Below are positions 9,751-17,844 of a stretch of DNA of 64,000 nucleotides, in pieces. The position numbers and the translations under genes are program-made. Origin of the DNA: Streptococcus infantis (GTDB lineage Bacteria > Bacillota > Bacilli > Lactobacillales > Streptococcaceae); NCBI RefSeq assembly GCF_018499575.1, contig NZ_JAHDAP010000002.1, positions 248,001 to 312,000 on the forward strand. The letters are read 5' to 3'. The notes under the pieces were generated by a model. The model saw only the letters and a program-made list of their open reading frames with translations. It was not told the DNA's origin and did not search any database. Position 1 is the stretch's first letter; every line of letters begins with the position of its first letter.

Positions 9751-10348
9751 TTTCGCCAAAGCTATTCAGAGAATGTTAGCTATCACTGATACTGGGTTGA
9801 CCTATTCCAAGGATCCTTATGACCGTGAACGTTATGAGGATTTACGTCAGATTTTATGGAGTGTCTTGCAGGATCAAACAGAGCTCGGTCAAGAGGAATT
9901 GACTGCAATTTTAAAACCAACAGGTAGCTATGCAACTCCCTTGATGGATGTAAGGGCATGGATTGTTCAAAATCAGAAGATTTGCCTGGTTAGAGGACAA
10001 GGAGAGGATACTTGGGCATTGCCTGGTGGCTTTGGTGAAGTAGGATATTCTCCTAAGGAAAATATCCGAAAAGAAGTTCAGGAAGAAACAGGCTTTTCTG
10101 CAGAAGTAGGCTCTTTATTAGCGGTTTTTGATACCAATCGCTTTCAACTTCAGAACAAACAGTATGCCAAGTTCGTCTTTGCCTGTCAGTTATTAGATGG
10201 ACACTTTCAAGAAAATCAAGAAGTTGCAGAACTAGGATTTTTTGATATTGAGAATCTGCCTCCCCTATCTGAAAAACGAATAACCAAGAAACAAATGGAA
10301 ATTCTATGGCAGGTCTATCAGGGGGAGCGGGAACAATATGTCGATTAG
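9737..10348 (+). CDS. NUDIX hydrolase
   Basis: The protein has 203 residues. The Nudix box is complete: G-G-F-G-E-V-G-(7)-R-K-E-V-Q-E-E-T-G-F, matching GX5EX7REUXEEXGU. An N-terminal helical region of about 65 residues precedes it, as in a streptococcal family of MutT-like proteins with an extra N-terminal domain. The substrate, some nucleoside diphosphate derivative, is not predictable. It starts inside the end of murF, an arrangement I also recall from pneumococcus. Confidence 0.9.
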   Translation: MSTTDFAKAIQRMLAITDTGLTYSKDPYDRERYEDLRQILWSVLQDQTELGQEELTAILKPTGSYATPLMDVRAWIVQNQKICLVRGQGEDTWALPGGFGEVGYSPKENIRKEVQEETGFSAEVGSLLAVFDTNRFQLQNKQYAKFVFACQLLDGHFQENQEVAELGFFDIENLPPLSEKRITKKQMEILWQVYQGEREQYVD

Positions 10349-10475
10349 AAGCGTTGCCTTATCTTAAGGAAGCTAGCTTCTGTTACATAAAAAATAAGAA
10401 AGTGAAATAAGCTGGCAGCAGAGTTCCTAGTGAACAATCAAAATCGCTAGCTTATATGAAAATGAGGAAAATTAT

Positions 10476-11183
10476 ATGAATGTTTGGGATGCTTTATTTA
10501 CCACCCAGCCGACGGAGCCACCCCAATTTGGATTTACTTGGTACGCAAGTCTATTTACATTATTGGCAGTGACTGTTTTTTTAGCTTATCGCTATAGAAA
10601 CAATACAATCTGCCAGCGATTTTTCCAGATTTTACAGGCCACTCAATTAATTCTTCTCTACGGTTGGTATTTGGTCAACCAGATGCCTCTGACAGAAAGT
10701 CTGCCCTTTTATCATTGCCGTTTAGCAATGTTTGTAGTGCTTTTGACCCCGGGAGTCTCTAGAGTCAAACAGTACTTTTCTGTGCTTGGAACCTTTGGGA
10801 CATTGGCAGCCTTTGTTTATCCAGTGCCAGATCCCTATCCCTTCCCCCACATCGCTATTCTGTCTTTTATTTTCGGACATTTAGCCCTCTTTGGAAATTC
10901 CTTGATTTATCTTTTAAAGGACTATGATGCTAGTTTATTGGATTTCAAACGAATCCTAGTCATCACATCTTCGCTTAATGCGCTGATCTTTGTGGTTAAT
11001 CTAATGACGGGTGGAGATTATGGCTTTTTGACAAAACCACCATTGGTTGGAGACCACGGTCCTTTGATCAATTATATAGTGGTTACGCTGTTCTTGACTT
11101 GCGCTATTTACTTAGTTTCTAAGGCGTTTCAGACCATGCTTGAGGAGAAGGGTGAAAGAAGACTACGAATCTGGCAAAAATGA
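10476..11183 (+). CDS. TIGR02206/YwaF-type integral membrane protein
   Basis: The 235-residue protein is strongly hydrophobic with six or seven predicted membrane segments. It contains LPFYHCRLAMFVVLLTPG and the NSLIYLLKDYDASL/NYIVVTLFLTCAIYL segments typical of the YwaF/TIGR02206 family. The family has no established function. The gene lies alone, upstream of the L13 leader and in the same direction. AGGAAAATTATATG provides the ribosome site. Confidence 0.75.
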   Translation: MNVWDALFTTQPTEPPQFGFTWYASLFTLLAVTVFLAYRYRNNTICQRFFQILQATQLILLYGWYLVNQMPLTESLPFYHCRLAMFVVLLTPGVSRVKQYFSVLGTFGTLAAFVYPVPDPYPFPHIAILSFIFGHLALFGNSLIYLLKDYDASLLDFKRILVITSSLNALIFVVNLMTGGDYGFLTKPPLVGDHGPLINYIVVTLFLTCAIYLVSKAFQTMLEEKGERRLRIWQK

Positions 11184-11203
11184 AAAAATATTTTCCCAAC
11201 CGC

Positions 11204-11233
11204 TTGACTTTTATCTGAGAATTTTGATACAAT
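11204..11233 (+). promoter_or_regulatory. Sigma-A promoter of rplM-rpsI
   Basis: TTGACT (11204-11209) and TACAAT (11228-11233) are separated by 18 bp, and the leader RNA begins just after them. Confidence 0.8.
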
Positions 11234-11239
11234 AGTAGG

Positions 11240-11343
11240 CGGTATTGTTTACCCCATTTGTAAGGCCCCGGAACCTTTCAAATAACTTGCGGACCGGAAC
11301 ATCCGCCCTGTAAACAAAAACGATATTCATAATAGGAGAAATC
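11240..11343 (+). ncRNA. L13 ribosomal-protein leader
   Basis: The transcribed leader before rplM can close with GTTTAC (11247-11252) pairing GTAAAC (11310-11315). Inside is a hairpin GCGGA (11289-11293)/TCCGC (11302-11306). Position, size and the presence of a structured leader before rplM match the L13 leader of Firmicutes, thought to let L13 repress its own operon. The assignment rests on context and pairing, not on a covariance-model search. Confidence 0.75.
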
Positions 11344-11790
11344 ATGAACAAAACTACATTCATGGCTAAACCAGGCCAAGTAGAACGCAAATGGTACGTT
11401 GTTGACGCAACTGATGTACCTCTTGGACGCCTTTCAGCAGTTGTTGCTAGCGTGCTTCGCGGAAAAAACAAACCAACATTCACACCACACACTGATACAG
11501 GTGACTTCGTAATCGTTATCAATGCTGAAAAAGTTAAATTGACTGGTAAAAAAGCATCTGATAAGATCTACTACACTCACTCAAACCACCCAGGCGGATT
11601 GAAACAAATCTCTGCTGGTGAACTTCGTTCTAAAAATGCAGTTCGTTTGATCGAGAAATCAGTTAAAGGTATGCTTCCACACAATACTCTTGGCCGCGCT
11701 CAAGGTATGAAATTGAAAGTATTCGTTGGAGCTGAGCACACTCACGCTGCACAACAACCAGAAGTTCTTGATATTTCAGGACTTATCTAA
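11344..11790 (+). CDS. rplM: 50S ribosomal protein L13
   Basis: The 148-residue protein has the family blocks [34 protein letters not shown] and [11 protein letters not shown]. It is a large-subunit assembly protein. A strong AGGAG ribosome site lies before the ATG. It is the first gene of the two-gene L13-S9 operon, with rpsI 18 bp downstream. Confidence 0.99.
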   Translation: MNKTTFMAKPGQVERKWYVVDATDVPLGRLSAVVASVLRGKNKPTFTPHTDTGDFVIVINAEKVKLTGKKASDKIYYTHSNHPGGLKQISAGELRSKNAVRLIEKSVKGMLPHNTLGRAQGMKLKVFVGAEHTHAAQQPEVLDISGLI

Positions 11791-11808
11791 GGAAAGGAAC
11801 AATAAAGT

Positions 11809-12201
11809 ATGTCACAAGCACAATATGCAGGTACTGGACGTCGTAAAAACGCTGTTGCACGCGTTCGCCTTGTTCCAGGAACTGGTAAAATCACTGTTAA
11901 CAAAAAAGATGTTGAAGAGTACATCCCACACGCTGACCTTCGTTTGGTCATCAACCAACCATTTGCAGTTACTTCAACTGTAGGTTCATACGACGTTTTC
12001 GTTAACGTTGTAGGTGGTGGATACGCTGGTCAAGCAGGAGCTATCCGTCACGGTATCGCTCGTGCCCTTCTTCAAGTAGACCCAGACTTCCGCGATTCAT
12101 TGAAACGCGCAGGACTTCTTACACGTGACTCACGTAAAGTTGAACGTAAGAAACCAGGTCTTAAGAAAGCTCGTAAAGCATCACAATTCTCAAAACGTTA
12201 A
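11809..12201 (+). CDS. rpsI: 30S ribosomal protein S9 (3' end is an integration site)
   Basis: The 130-residue protein has [17 protein letters not shown] at the N-terminus, [15 protein letters not shown] in the middle and the basic tail [12 protein letters not shown] that reaches the ribosomal P site. The last 51 bp form the left attachment site of the adjacent element. The terminal codons differ slightly from the downstream copies (TTCTCAAAACGT here, TTTAGTAAACGT there), yet both encode the same F-S-K-R ending. The gene therefore stays functional after integration. Confidence 0.99.
   Translation: MSQAQYAGTGRRKNAVARVRLVPGTGKITVNKKDVEEYIPHADLRLVINQPFAVTSTVGSYDVFVNVVGGGYAGQAGAIRHGIARALLQVDPDFRDSLKRAGLLTRDSRKVERKKPGLKKARKASQFSKR
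12151..12201 (+). repeat. attL: rpsI 3' end
   Basis: The first 29 bp (12151-12179) are identical to 19503-19531. After one mismatch the match continues for eight bases and then resumes at the stop codon. The sequence before 12151 is rpsI-specific and absent from the right copy. Confidence 0.85.
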
Positions 12202-12225
12202 TCAATACGATTATATCAACGTTTC

Positions 12226-12261
12226 AAAGCACTCACAGGTTTGCCCTATGGGTGCTTTTTT
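12226..12261 (+). terminator. Terminator after rpsI at the element's left end
   Basis: AAAGCACTCA and TGGGTGCTTTTTT form an imperfect stem around a 13-base loop containing TTTGCCC, followed by six T's. It is probably supplied by the element and replaces the terminator seen in the downstream rpsI copies. Confidence 0.65.
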
Positions 12262-12277
12262 CTATGCTTTCTACGAG

Positions 12278-12308
12278 AATTTGCCCTAAAATTTGCCCTA
12301 AATTTGCA
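12278..12308. promoter_or_regulatory. Candidate arm-type integrase sites, left end
   Basis: Three direct copies of AATTTGCCCTA-like sequence (the last reads AATTTGCAC) follow one another at 11-12 bp intervals, about one helical turn. They lie between the integrase stop codon and the rpsI terminator. The same AAATTTGCCC word occurs twice at the right end. Confidence 0.6.
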
Positions 12309-13529
12309 CTATTCATTTTTAATGTGTTGATAGGCGACATGTCCAGCAGATAGGGGAACAATATTTGAAGTATTGACATAAGTCTTGGTTGTAATCGTAT
12401 CACTATGGGTTAATGCTTCTGAGATAGCTTCTAAGCTCATGCCAGCTTTCTTAGCAAGTGTCGCTCCTGTATGTCGCAATTTATGCGGTGTAGCGTGTTT
12501 TAACTTTGGGTGTCGCCTTTTTACGGAGTTCATTTTGTTATTGAGATAATCAACATGTAGAGGGCTATTTACATTACCTTTCGTATCTATATAGGTAAAG
12601 ACCAGTTGATCAGGCGTTTGCATTATGCCAAATTTCGCTAACTCGTATTTCTGTTGTTTTTTCCATTCTGAAAGAAGTGATACAAGGTAACTAGGAATTG
12701 AAAAAATTGTTTTCTTATTTCCTTTTGTTGACTTTACATTCTTGTATTTATCAAGTGCATGTCTTAAGTCAATTTGAGCATTTTCCAAGTCTATATTTTT
12801 CCAATGTAGAGCATAGGATTCTGATTTTCTATCGCTCAGAATAAAGGTTGTAAAGAATAGAACATAATCTTTCAGTGATAATTTATCGTTCTCCAAATCT
12901 TCTCTAAAAGCATCAAACCAGTCTTGTAAATCTTCACTAGACAGATACAGGTCTTCCTCATTTTTAGCTTCTTGGAGTTTTAGCTTTTTGGTGTCTTTAA
13001 TTCGTTTAATTGTCTTGGATAATCGATTTGATTCTATATACTCTAATTCTTCAGCCCAATCGAAAATTGAGTTTACATAGCTTCGAATAACCTTGAAATT
13101 AGCATACTCTTCAGCTTTAGCAGTCATTAAGTTTAGGACGACTTGCTTATTCTGATTTAGAAAATTGATTGAATAATTGCCGAACATTGGTAAGATATGC
13201 TTTTTAAAAACAGTTTCAGTATTATCAATAGTAACTTGAGTTGGAGGCTTAGTTGTTGAAGTTGTTTGACCAGCTTTGTATGAATCCCACCAAATATTAT
13301 TAAAGAACTCAGAGAATAGAATATCACTGTTTTTAGAAAGTGGTATATCTTCACCACTTTCAAGTTGATGTATCTTAGTTAAAATCTCTAGTTCAGTTTC
13401 TTTAGCCTCCTTTCTTGTTTTATATCGTTTAACAAAGTGATTCCCTTTAATCCCCATTTTAGATCGGATTTCTTTAGGTATATACACTTTAAGATTGTAA
13501 GTGTTACTATTTGTTTTTGTAACAGCCAT
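12309..13529 (-). CDS. int: Tyrosine integrase
   Basis: The 406-residue site-specific recombinase has an N-terminal AP2-like arm-binding domain (about residues 1-55), a SAM-like core-binding domain (about 65-190) and a catalytic domain. Catalytic residues are R234 (SDRKSESY), H349-x-x-R352 (PHKLRHTG), H375 (LTHSD) and Y384 (KTYVN). It lies at the element end next to rpsI and is read toward it, the standard placement for an integrase beside its attachment site. A GGAG ribosome site precedes the ATG. Confidence 0.95.
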   Translation of the reverse strand: MAVTKTNSNTYNLKVYIPKEIRSKMGIKGNHFVKRYKTRKEAKETELEILTKIHQLESGEDIPLSKNSDILFSEFFNNIWWDSYKAGQTTSTTKPPTQVTIDNTETVFKKHILPMFGNYSINFLNQNKQVVLNLMTAKAEEYANFKVIRSYVNSIFDWAEELEYIESNRLSKTIKRIKDTKKLKLQEAKNEEDLYLSSEDLQDWFDAFREDLENDKLSLKDYVLFFTTFILSDRKSESYALHWKNIDLENAQIDLRHALDKYKNVKSTKGNKKTIFSIPSYLVSLLSEWKKQQKYELAKFGIMQTPDQLVFTYIDTKGNVNSPLHVDYLNNKMNSVKRRHPKLKHATPHKLRHTGATLAKKAGMSLEAISEALTHSDTITTKTYVNTSNIVPLSAGHVAYQHIKNE

Positions 13530-13570
13530 GATGTTCTCCTTTTACGAGCCAGGATATATCATTAGAGATA

Positions 13571-13840
13571 TTATAGCATAGCTTTTCTACAAAGCCATTT
13601 ATCAATCTCAGTTTTATTGAATCGGACAGTCTTACCAATTTTAATAACGGGAAGACCTTTTTGTATCCAGCCATCTAATGTGTTGTTAGAAATACCTAGA
13701 TATTGACAAGTTTGTATTTTGTTGAGATAAGGGCTATCCAGTCCCAAATCTTCTTTGAAATGAGAAATCTCATGTTGCAAGAGTTTAGTAATCATCGACT
13801 GTATTTCTTGAACTTGTTCTGTTGGTAGAATGACTTGCAT
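13571..13840 (-). CDS. Excisionase-like HTH protein
   Basis: The 89-residue protein ends in a MerR/HTH_17-type DNA-binding module (about residues 40-85, KIQTCQYLGISNNTLDGWIQKGLPVIKIGKTVRF), as in excisionases of streptococcal integrative elements. A short amphipathic helix forms the N-terminus. It lies just upstream of the integrase and 8 bp after the Rep-like gene, so the three are probably cotranscribed. It should help the integrase excise the element. Confidence 0.8.
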   Translation of the reverse strand: MQVILPTEQVQEIQSMITKLLQHEISHFKEDLGLDSPYLNKIQTCQYLGISNNTLDGWIQKGLPVIKIGKTVRFNKTEIDKWLCRKAML

Positions 13841-13847
13841 TTCTTCG

Positions 13848-14642
13848 TTACTCCTTACTTAACTTTATTTTTTTGTATTTGACTTTATTATCAATTAAGT
13901 GTCCATTACGGAATACTTTGCTAATATAGTTGCTTTCAAATAGGATATCTTCATTTTTAACAAGGTCATCTAAAGATTCACTTGTAAAAAATTTTATCTC
14001 TTCAGGCTTTTGTAAATTACGAGAAGAATAAAAAGCCTTTTTTCCTAGACTCTCTAATAATTCCTGTCCTATGCCTTTTTCCATGTATTTTGCAACATAA
14101 CGGCCAGCATTAGAAGAATCATCTAAGCTATTTAGTTTGTTTATCCGAACTGCACCTAATCCCCAAATTGTCAATAATTCTTTATGAGGGATAAATGGAA
14201 AAGAAAAAAGGAGAATGTGTGCATGCCACGCTCCCCTTTTTTGTCGTTCTAATACTGCAATATATTTAATAAGTCTTTTTTTGGAATGGTATATGTTATA
14301 GTTTAAACGTTTAATAAATTTATCAAAAAGTAAATTAAATTCAGATCTGTTTTGTATATTTTCTTTAGTGGTAAGGGTAAGGAAACTAGTTCTTTCATCA
14401 AAATTTGTATCTATTAGGCGTTGAAGTTTCCATTTAGAATTTTTACGAGTATTAGAAATTCTTTTTATTCGTTCATCTTGTTCAGCAGTTGTGAGTTCCT
14501 CAAAAGTTCTACGTTTCTTTTTTTCTTTAAGTGAAATGTGTTCTTCATCAATTTGAGTAGTATCATTTGAAAAAATTGGAGATTCGTATTCCCATATTTC
14601 AAGGTATGAAGAAGTTCGGATAATTTTGCGATTATAACTCAC
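13848..14642 (-). CDS. HUH-type replication initiator or relaxase-like protein
   Basis: The 264-residue protein carries the HUH motif GAWHAHILL (H140, H142), followed about 40 residues later by GRYVAKY (Y182, K185, Y186), the catalytic tyrosine motif of rolling-circle initiators. An Arg/Lys-rich N-terminal part precedes them, with LTLTTKEN as a plausible motif I. No helicase domain follows. In an element with a TcpA-like ATPase it may both replicate the excised circle and act as the relaxase. The structured non-coding DNA upstream (14643-14809) is the obvious place for its nick site. Confidence 0.8.
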   Translation of the reverse strand: MSYNRKIIRTSSYLEIWEYESPIFSNDTTQIDEEHISLKEKKKRRTFEELTTAEQDERIKRISNTRKNSKWKLQRLIDTNFDERTSFLTLTTKENIQNRSEFNLLFDKFIKRLNYNIYHSKKRLIKYIAVLERQKRGAWHAHILLFSFPFIPHKELLTIWGLGAVRINKLNSLDDSSNAGRYVAKYMEKGIGQELLESLGKKAFYSSRNLQKPEEIKFFTSESLDDLVKNEDILFESNYISKVFRNGHLIDNKVKYKKIKLSKE

Positions 14643-14809
14643 AAAATCATCTCCTTTTCTCGTAATGTTTGCTTATATAATAAATAAACTAGGAGGAGCA
14701 AAGCTCCTCAGTGCTTCTATCATGTGTTTCTAGGCATCGCTCCACTAAACACGCTTCCAGCTTGCCGACCTCCAGTCGGCAGTTTTGCCTAAGAGCGCAT
14801 GATTAAAAG
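14643..14809. other. Structured non-coding region, candidate dso/oriT
   Basis: This stretch upstream of the Rep-like gene holds three inverted repeats: GAGGAGC-AAA-GCTCCTC (14693-14709), GTGTTT/AAACAC (14724-14729 and 14747-14752) and TGCCGAC/GTCGGCA (14763-14781). It is more G+C-rich than the surrounding element. Stacked hairpins next to an HUH gene are typical of double-strand origins and transfer origins. Part of it could also terminate the metallophosphatase transcript. Confidence 0.55.
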
Positions 14810-15541
14810 TTATAGAAAGTGATATTTCTTGGTAATTGTATCATAGCAAAGAACAGGTATTGTTTTGCTATGATTTACATCACCGTCAATGAAGTAATGA
14901 TTTTTACTATCAAAGTAAATTTTACCTTGGTAAGTTTTATTTTTAGCTACTTCCCAAGAAGCAACATGACCGGAAATAATATCTTTTAAAAAACCACCAG
15001 TGGTAATAGGAAATTTATTTGTAAATATTTCAGGACTCGTTAGCTCTTTCCAAAGCTTGCCAGCTTCTTCATCAATACCAGCATGAACATAAATTTGAGT
15101 ATCAGTTTCATAATATCGTTTATCCTTATATCGTTTTTTTAACCAGTTTATGAATGGGATGAATTTGATATTATTTTTAATTTCATCTCTAACACCTGTT
15201 TCAAAGTTGTTAGGATTCGATTTTAAAATATAGTCCAATTCCTCTAGAGTGAAGAAACTCTTTATTGTTTCTGGAAATGCAGAAGCAGTAGGCTTATTTA
15301 AAATCAACCAATCATAAAACCATTCTTCATGATTTCCCAAAAGCGTAATAATTTGTTTTGGATAAAGCTTTTCAAGTTCAATTATTTTAGAAATGACTTG
15401 AAAAGATTGAAGTCCATTGTCAATATAGTCTCCGATTAGAATAAGACGGTTATTTTTATCAGATAGATCTACTGTACTGAGAGCGCTTATGAACTCATCA
15501 AAGTAACCGTGTATATCAGATATTGCAAAAAGTTTAGCCAT
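14810..15541 (-). CDS. Metallophosphatase of the PPP-like superfamily
   Basis: The 243-residue protein has the metal-binding blocks SDIHGYFDEF (near the start), LIGDYIDNG and LLGNHEEWFYD, then histidine-containing segments HAGIDEEAG and SGHVASW. This is the set of the calcineurin-like phosphoesterases related to bacterial PrpA/phage lambda phosphatase or Ap4A hydrolase. The substrate, phosphoprotein or nucleotide, is not clear. The ATG at 15541 was preferred; a TTG five codons upstream is possible. It sits between the TcpA-like and Rep-like genes, unusual cargo for a transfer module. Confidence 0.85.
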   Translation of the reverse strand: MAKLFAISDIHGYFDEFISALSTVDLSDKNNRLILIGDYIDNGLQSFQVISKIIELEKLYPKQIITLLGNHEEWFYDWLILNKPTASAFPETIKSFFTLEELDYILKSNPNNFETGVRDEIKNNIKFIPFINWLKKRYKDKRYYETDTQIYVHAGIDEEAGKLWKELTSPEIFTNKFPITTGGFLKDIISGHVASWEVAKNKTYQGKIYFDSKNHYFIDGDVNHSKTIPVLCYDTITKKYHFL

Positions 15542-15557
15542 AAATAGTATCACCAAA

Positions 15558-15872
15558 TTATTTAGAAATAGGAACTACATCGTTACAAGAAAACCATAAA
15601 TTTCCATTAAATTGTCCAACTGTTAAATTCGATAATTTAACAGGACATGTTTTTTTGTCCGACAATAACTGAGGGGTAGCTGTAGGAGATAACGTATTGA
15701 CTTTTATCTGGATCATTTCCATAAAGAAATCAGAATTTTCATCTTGAATTGATACATTAAGACGTAGTGCTACAGGTTTGTTTGTTTCTCGGTCCAAAAC
15801 TTCTGTATATCCTTTTACTGCCACGAATTTATTTCCTAATAATTCTGGTTTGAGAAAATCGTTAATTTTCAT
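15558..15872 (-). CDS. Hypothetical element protein (104 aa)
   Basis: I do not recognise this protein. It looks like a small mostly-beta fold with a conserved-looking start (MKINDFLKPELLGNKFVAVK), no signal peptide and no membrane segment. The beta-rich pattern and its position after the TcpA-like gene recall the small proteins near the coupling protein in Tn916-like elements, but I cannot support homology. It ends 17 bp before the metallophosphatase ATG. Confidence 0.6.
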   Translation of the reverse strand: MKINDFLKPELLGNKFVAVKGYTEVLDRETNKPVALRLNVSIQDENSDFFMEMIQIKVNTLSPTATPQLLSDKKTCPVKLSNLTVGQFNGNLWFSCNDVVPISK

Positions 15873-15894
15873 ATAATACCTCGTTTCTTTTTGT

Positions 15895-15963
15895 CATCGC
15901 TTAAGCGATGAGGAATAGAAATTTTTACTGAAAATCTATTGAATTTAAGCAAAAATTTCTATT
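15895..15963. repeat. Palindrome and long hairpin between element genes
   Basis: CATCGCTTAAGCGATG (15895-15910) is a perfect 16-bp palindrome. Directly beside it AATAGAAATTTTT (15914-15926) can pair with AAAAATTTCTATT (15951-15963), perfect over 13 bp. The block lies in the 95-bp gap downstream of the TcpA-like gene. It could be an RNA processing or termination structure, or an operator or transfer site. Confidence 0.6.
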
Positions 15964-15967
15964 GAAA

Positions 15968-17287
15968 TTATTTTAACTTTGTTATATATAATTGTAGTTC
16001 TTTTATAAAATCGAATTGTGTTGTATCAAGATAAGGACTTTCCCAATATTGTGCCTTTTCTTTCCCTGATCCCTGCATATAAAGATATCCTGCTCCTTTT
16101 TCATCAATAGATTTTAACTTATCAGGTGTAGCCGTGCCAAATACCATACGGTATCCCTCTATTGAGTTTGCTCCTAAAGCTATTCTCAGTCCTAAATTAT
16201 CTCTAAGATCAGTATTTAGAGTTTCAGCTCTCATTTGTTGGGCAGATATAAGAATAAATACACCTGCTTGTCGTCCTAGTAGGATAATTTGTTTGATACC
16301 GTCCATTACTTCGGTAATAACTTCTTTAGATTTTTTATCTGTTGCTGAAGCTTGAAATGCTCCCATTTCATCAAATATAAGCCATACTGGTTTAAAACCA
16401 TGGTCGGCAAAATTTGAACCGTATTTAAAGTTATCACGCATGGCTTGATATCGTTCCTGCATTTGTTCGACTACCAAACGTACAATACGAGCAATATTAT
16501 TGGGAGTTGTAGCTACATATTTATCGCTTAAATAATGAGATAAACTACCTAAATCACTATTCTTGGGATCTGCAATATATAGTGTTGAGTTTCTCTTAAG
16601 AAGTTCAATAATTAAGAAAGATATGAATATAGATTTTCCACTACCTGTACCACCTGAAACTAAAATATGAGGGCATTTTATAGGATTATAAGTTATATCA
16701 TATCCTAAGTCTATATCAAGATTATCTATCTCTTTTTTATGACTGTGGGGTGATAATATTAGTCTATCAGGTTTCTTGTAATAAAAGTGATATTCCACAA
16801 TATTAGGATGAGTAATTTTTTCTTCTAGTTCAAGTTCGAGAACTCCAGCTAATACATCATCAAGTGTTTGAACCTTTTTACTAAATTCGTCACCTCTGAT
16901 AAGCGCTTTAATAATAATACGACCGTTTTGATTATCTAATTCATATTTTAAAATAGCACTCCTAATAATTTTTTCATAACCTGAATTATCCTTTTCTGAA
17001 GTGTAGAGATGATTTGTATATAAAACAAATAGCAAGCTTTCTCTAATAATCAAATCAAAGTCTAGATTGTATCTAAAATGTTTTAATGTATTATTTATTT
17101 TATAGATTGCTAGAATACCAAAGGCAATATATAAGATTTGAATAAAAGCAGGAGCTCTAATACTTACTATTAAACTTAATAAAATAAAGATAGAAAAGAC
17201 AATTATTATGAGATGTAACAATTTTAAACGTGAACTTGTAATAAAATAATTTCTTTTTAAGTCAGCTTCTTTTTTTAATTTAAACAT
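15968..17287 (-). CDS. FtsK/TcpA-like DNA translocase (coupling protein)
   Basis: The 439-residue protein has two N-terminal membrane segments (about residues 22-42 and 46-62) and an FtsK/SpoIIIE ATPase domain. Walker A is GGTGSGKS (about 212-219) and Walker B is VWLIFDEMGAF (about 300), followed by ILLGRQAGVFILISAQ. Such proteins bring the relaxase-DNA complex to a conjugation pore. The ATG preceded by GGAGGT at 5-bp spacing was chosen; a TTG two codons upstream is in frame. Host FtsK is much longer, so this is an element protein. Confidence 0.88.
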   Translation of the reverse strand: MFKLKKEADLKRNYFITSSRLKLLHLIIIVFSIFILLSLIVSIRAPAFIQILYIAFGILAIYKINNTLKHFRYNLDFDLIIRESLLFVLYTNHLYTSEKDNSGYEKIIRSAILKYELDNQNGRIIIKALIRGDEFSKKVQTLDDVLAGVLELELEEKITHPNIVEYHFYYKKPDRLILSPHSHKKEIDNLDIDLGYDITYNPIKCPHILVSGGTGSGKSIFISFLIIELLKRNSTLYIADPKNSDLGSLSHYLSDKYVATTPNNIARIVRLVVEQMQERYQAMRDNFKYGSNFADHGFKPVWLIFDEMGAFQASATDKKSKEVITEVMDGIKQIILLGRQAGVFILISAQQMRAETLNTDLRDNLGLRIALGANSIEGYRMVFGTATPDKLKSIDEKGAGYLYMQGSGKEKAQYWESPYLDTTQFDFIKELQLYITKLK

Positions 17288-17361
17288 AAGCAACCTCCGA
17301 ATAAGTAGTAAAACAACTATACAATACTTTGTATAAGGAACCTAAGCAGGTTTTGCTTAGG

Positions 17362-17832
17362 TTATTGTTGTGTCTTCCAATAGGAATATACAACAAGTTT
17401 AATGATGTAGCTAAGTCTTGGTAATCTAGTAGCGCCATCTTCTTTCATTAAATGATATCGAAATTCATCAAGACCATTTAGAACATTTTCATCTAAATAG
17501 AGTCTAGGGGTTACTGATGTTTCTAGACTAGGATTGACATTTTTGATATCTTTTTCCATTTCTTGACGTAGTTTTTGCCATTTGTCAATGGAGTAATGTT
17601 TTGTGTTTCTATATGCTTCTTCAATTACGCTTCCAATAGAAGCTTTCAAAACAATATTGAAAGATACACCATTTAATTCATCGTAATGATTTGATAGAAG
17701 TGTTTGTTCTAGTGTACTTAGAAAATTATTTTGATTTAGTTCTTTGATTTTACGTTCTTTATTTTGAATAAGCTCGTCTATCCACACTTTAGCTTCATAT
17801 GCAAGACGAACACTTTTATATACTCTGACCAT
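17362..17832 (-). CDS. Hypothetical element protein (156 aa)
   Basis: I do not recognise this protein. It is mostly helical and charged with no signal or membrane segment. The ends resemble small DNA-binding or accessory proteins: the start MVRVYKSVRLAYEAKVWIDE has a strand-then-helix pattern, and the C-terminus has LPRLSYIIKLVVYSYW. It lies 12 bp after the upstream gene and just before the TcpA-like gene, so an auxiliary role in transfer is possible. That is inference from position only. Confidence 0.6.
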   Translation of the reverse strand: MVRVYKSVRLAYEAKVWIDELIQNKERKIKELNQNNFLSTLEQTLLSNHYDELNGVSFNIVLKASIGSVIEEAYRNTKHYSIDKWQKLRQEMEKDIKNVNPSLETSVTPRLYLDENVLNGLDEFRYHLMKEDGATRLPRLSYIIKLVVYSYWKTQQ

Positions 17833-17844
17833 AAATCCTCCTTT

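Noticed and set aside
11211-11522. Minus-strand open frame over the rplM leader
   Set aside because: It is antisense to the L13 leader and rplM; the high coding constraint of rplM explains the open frame.
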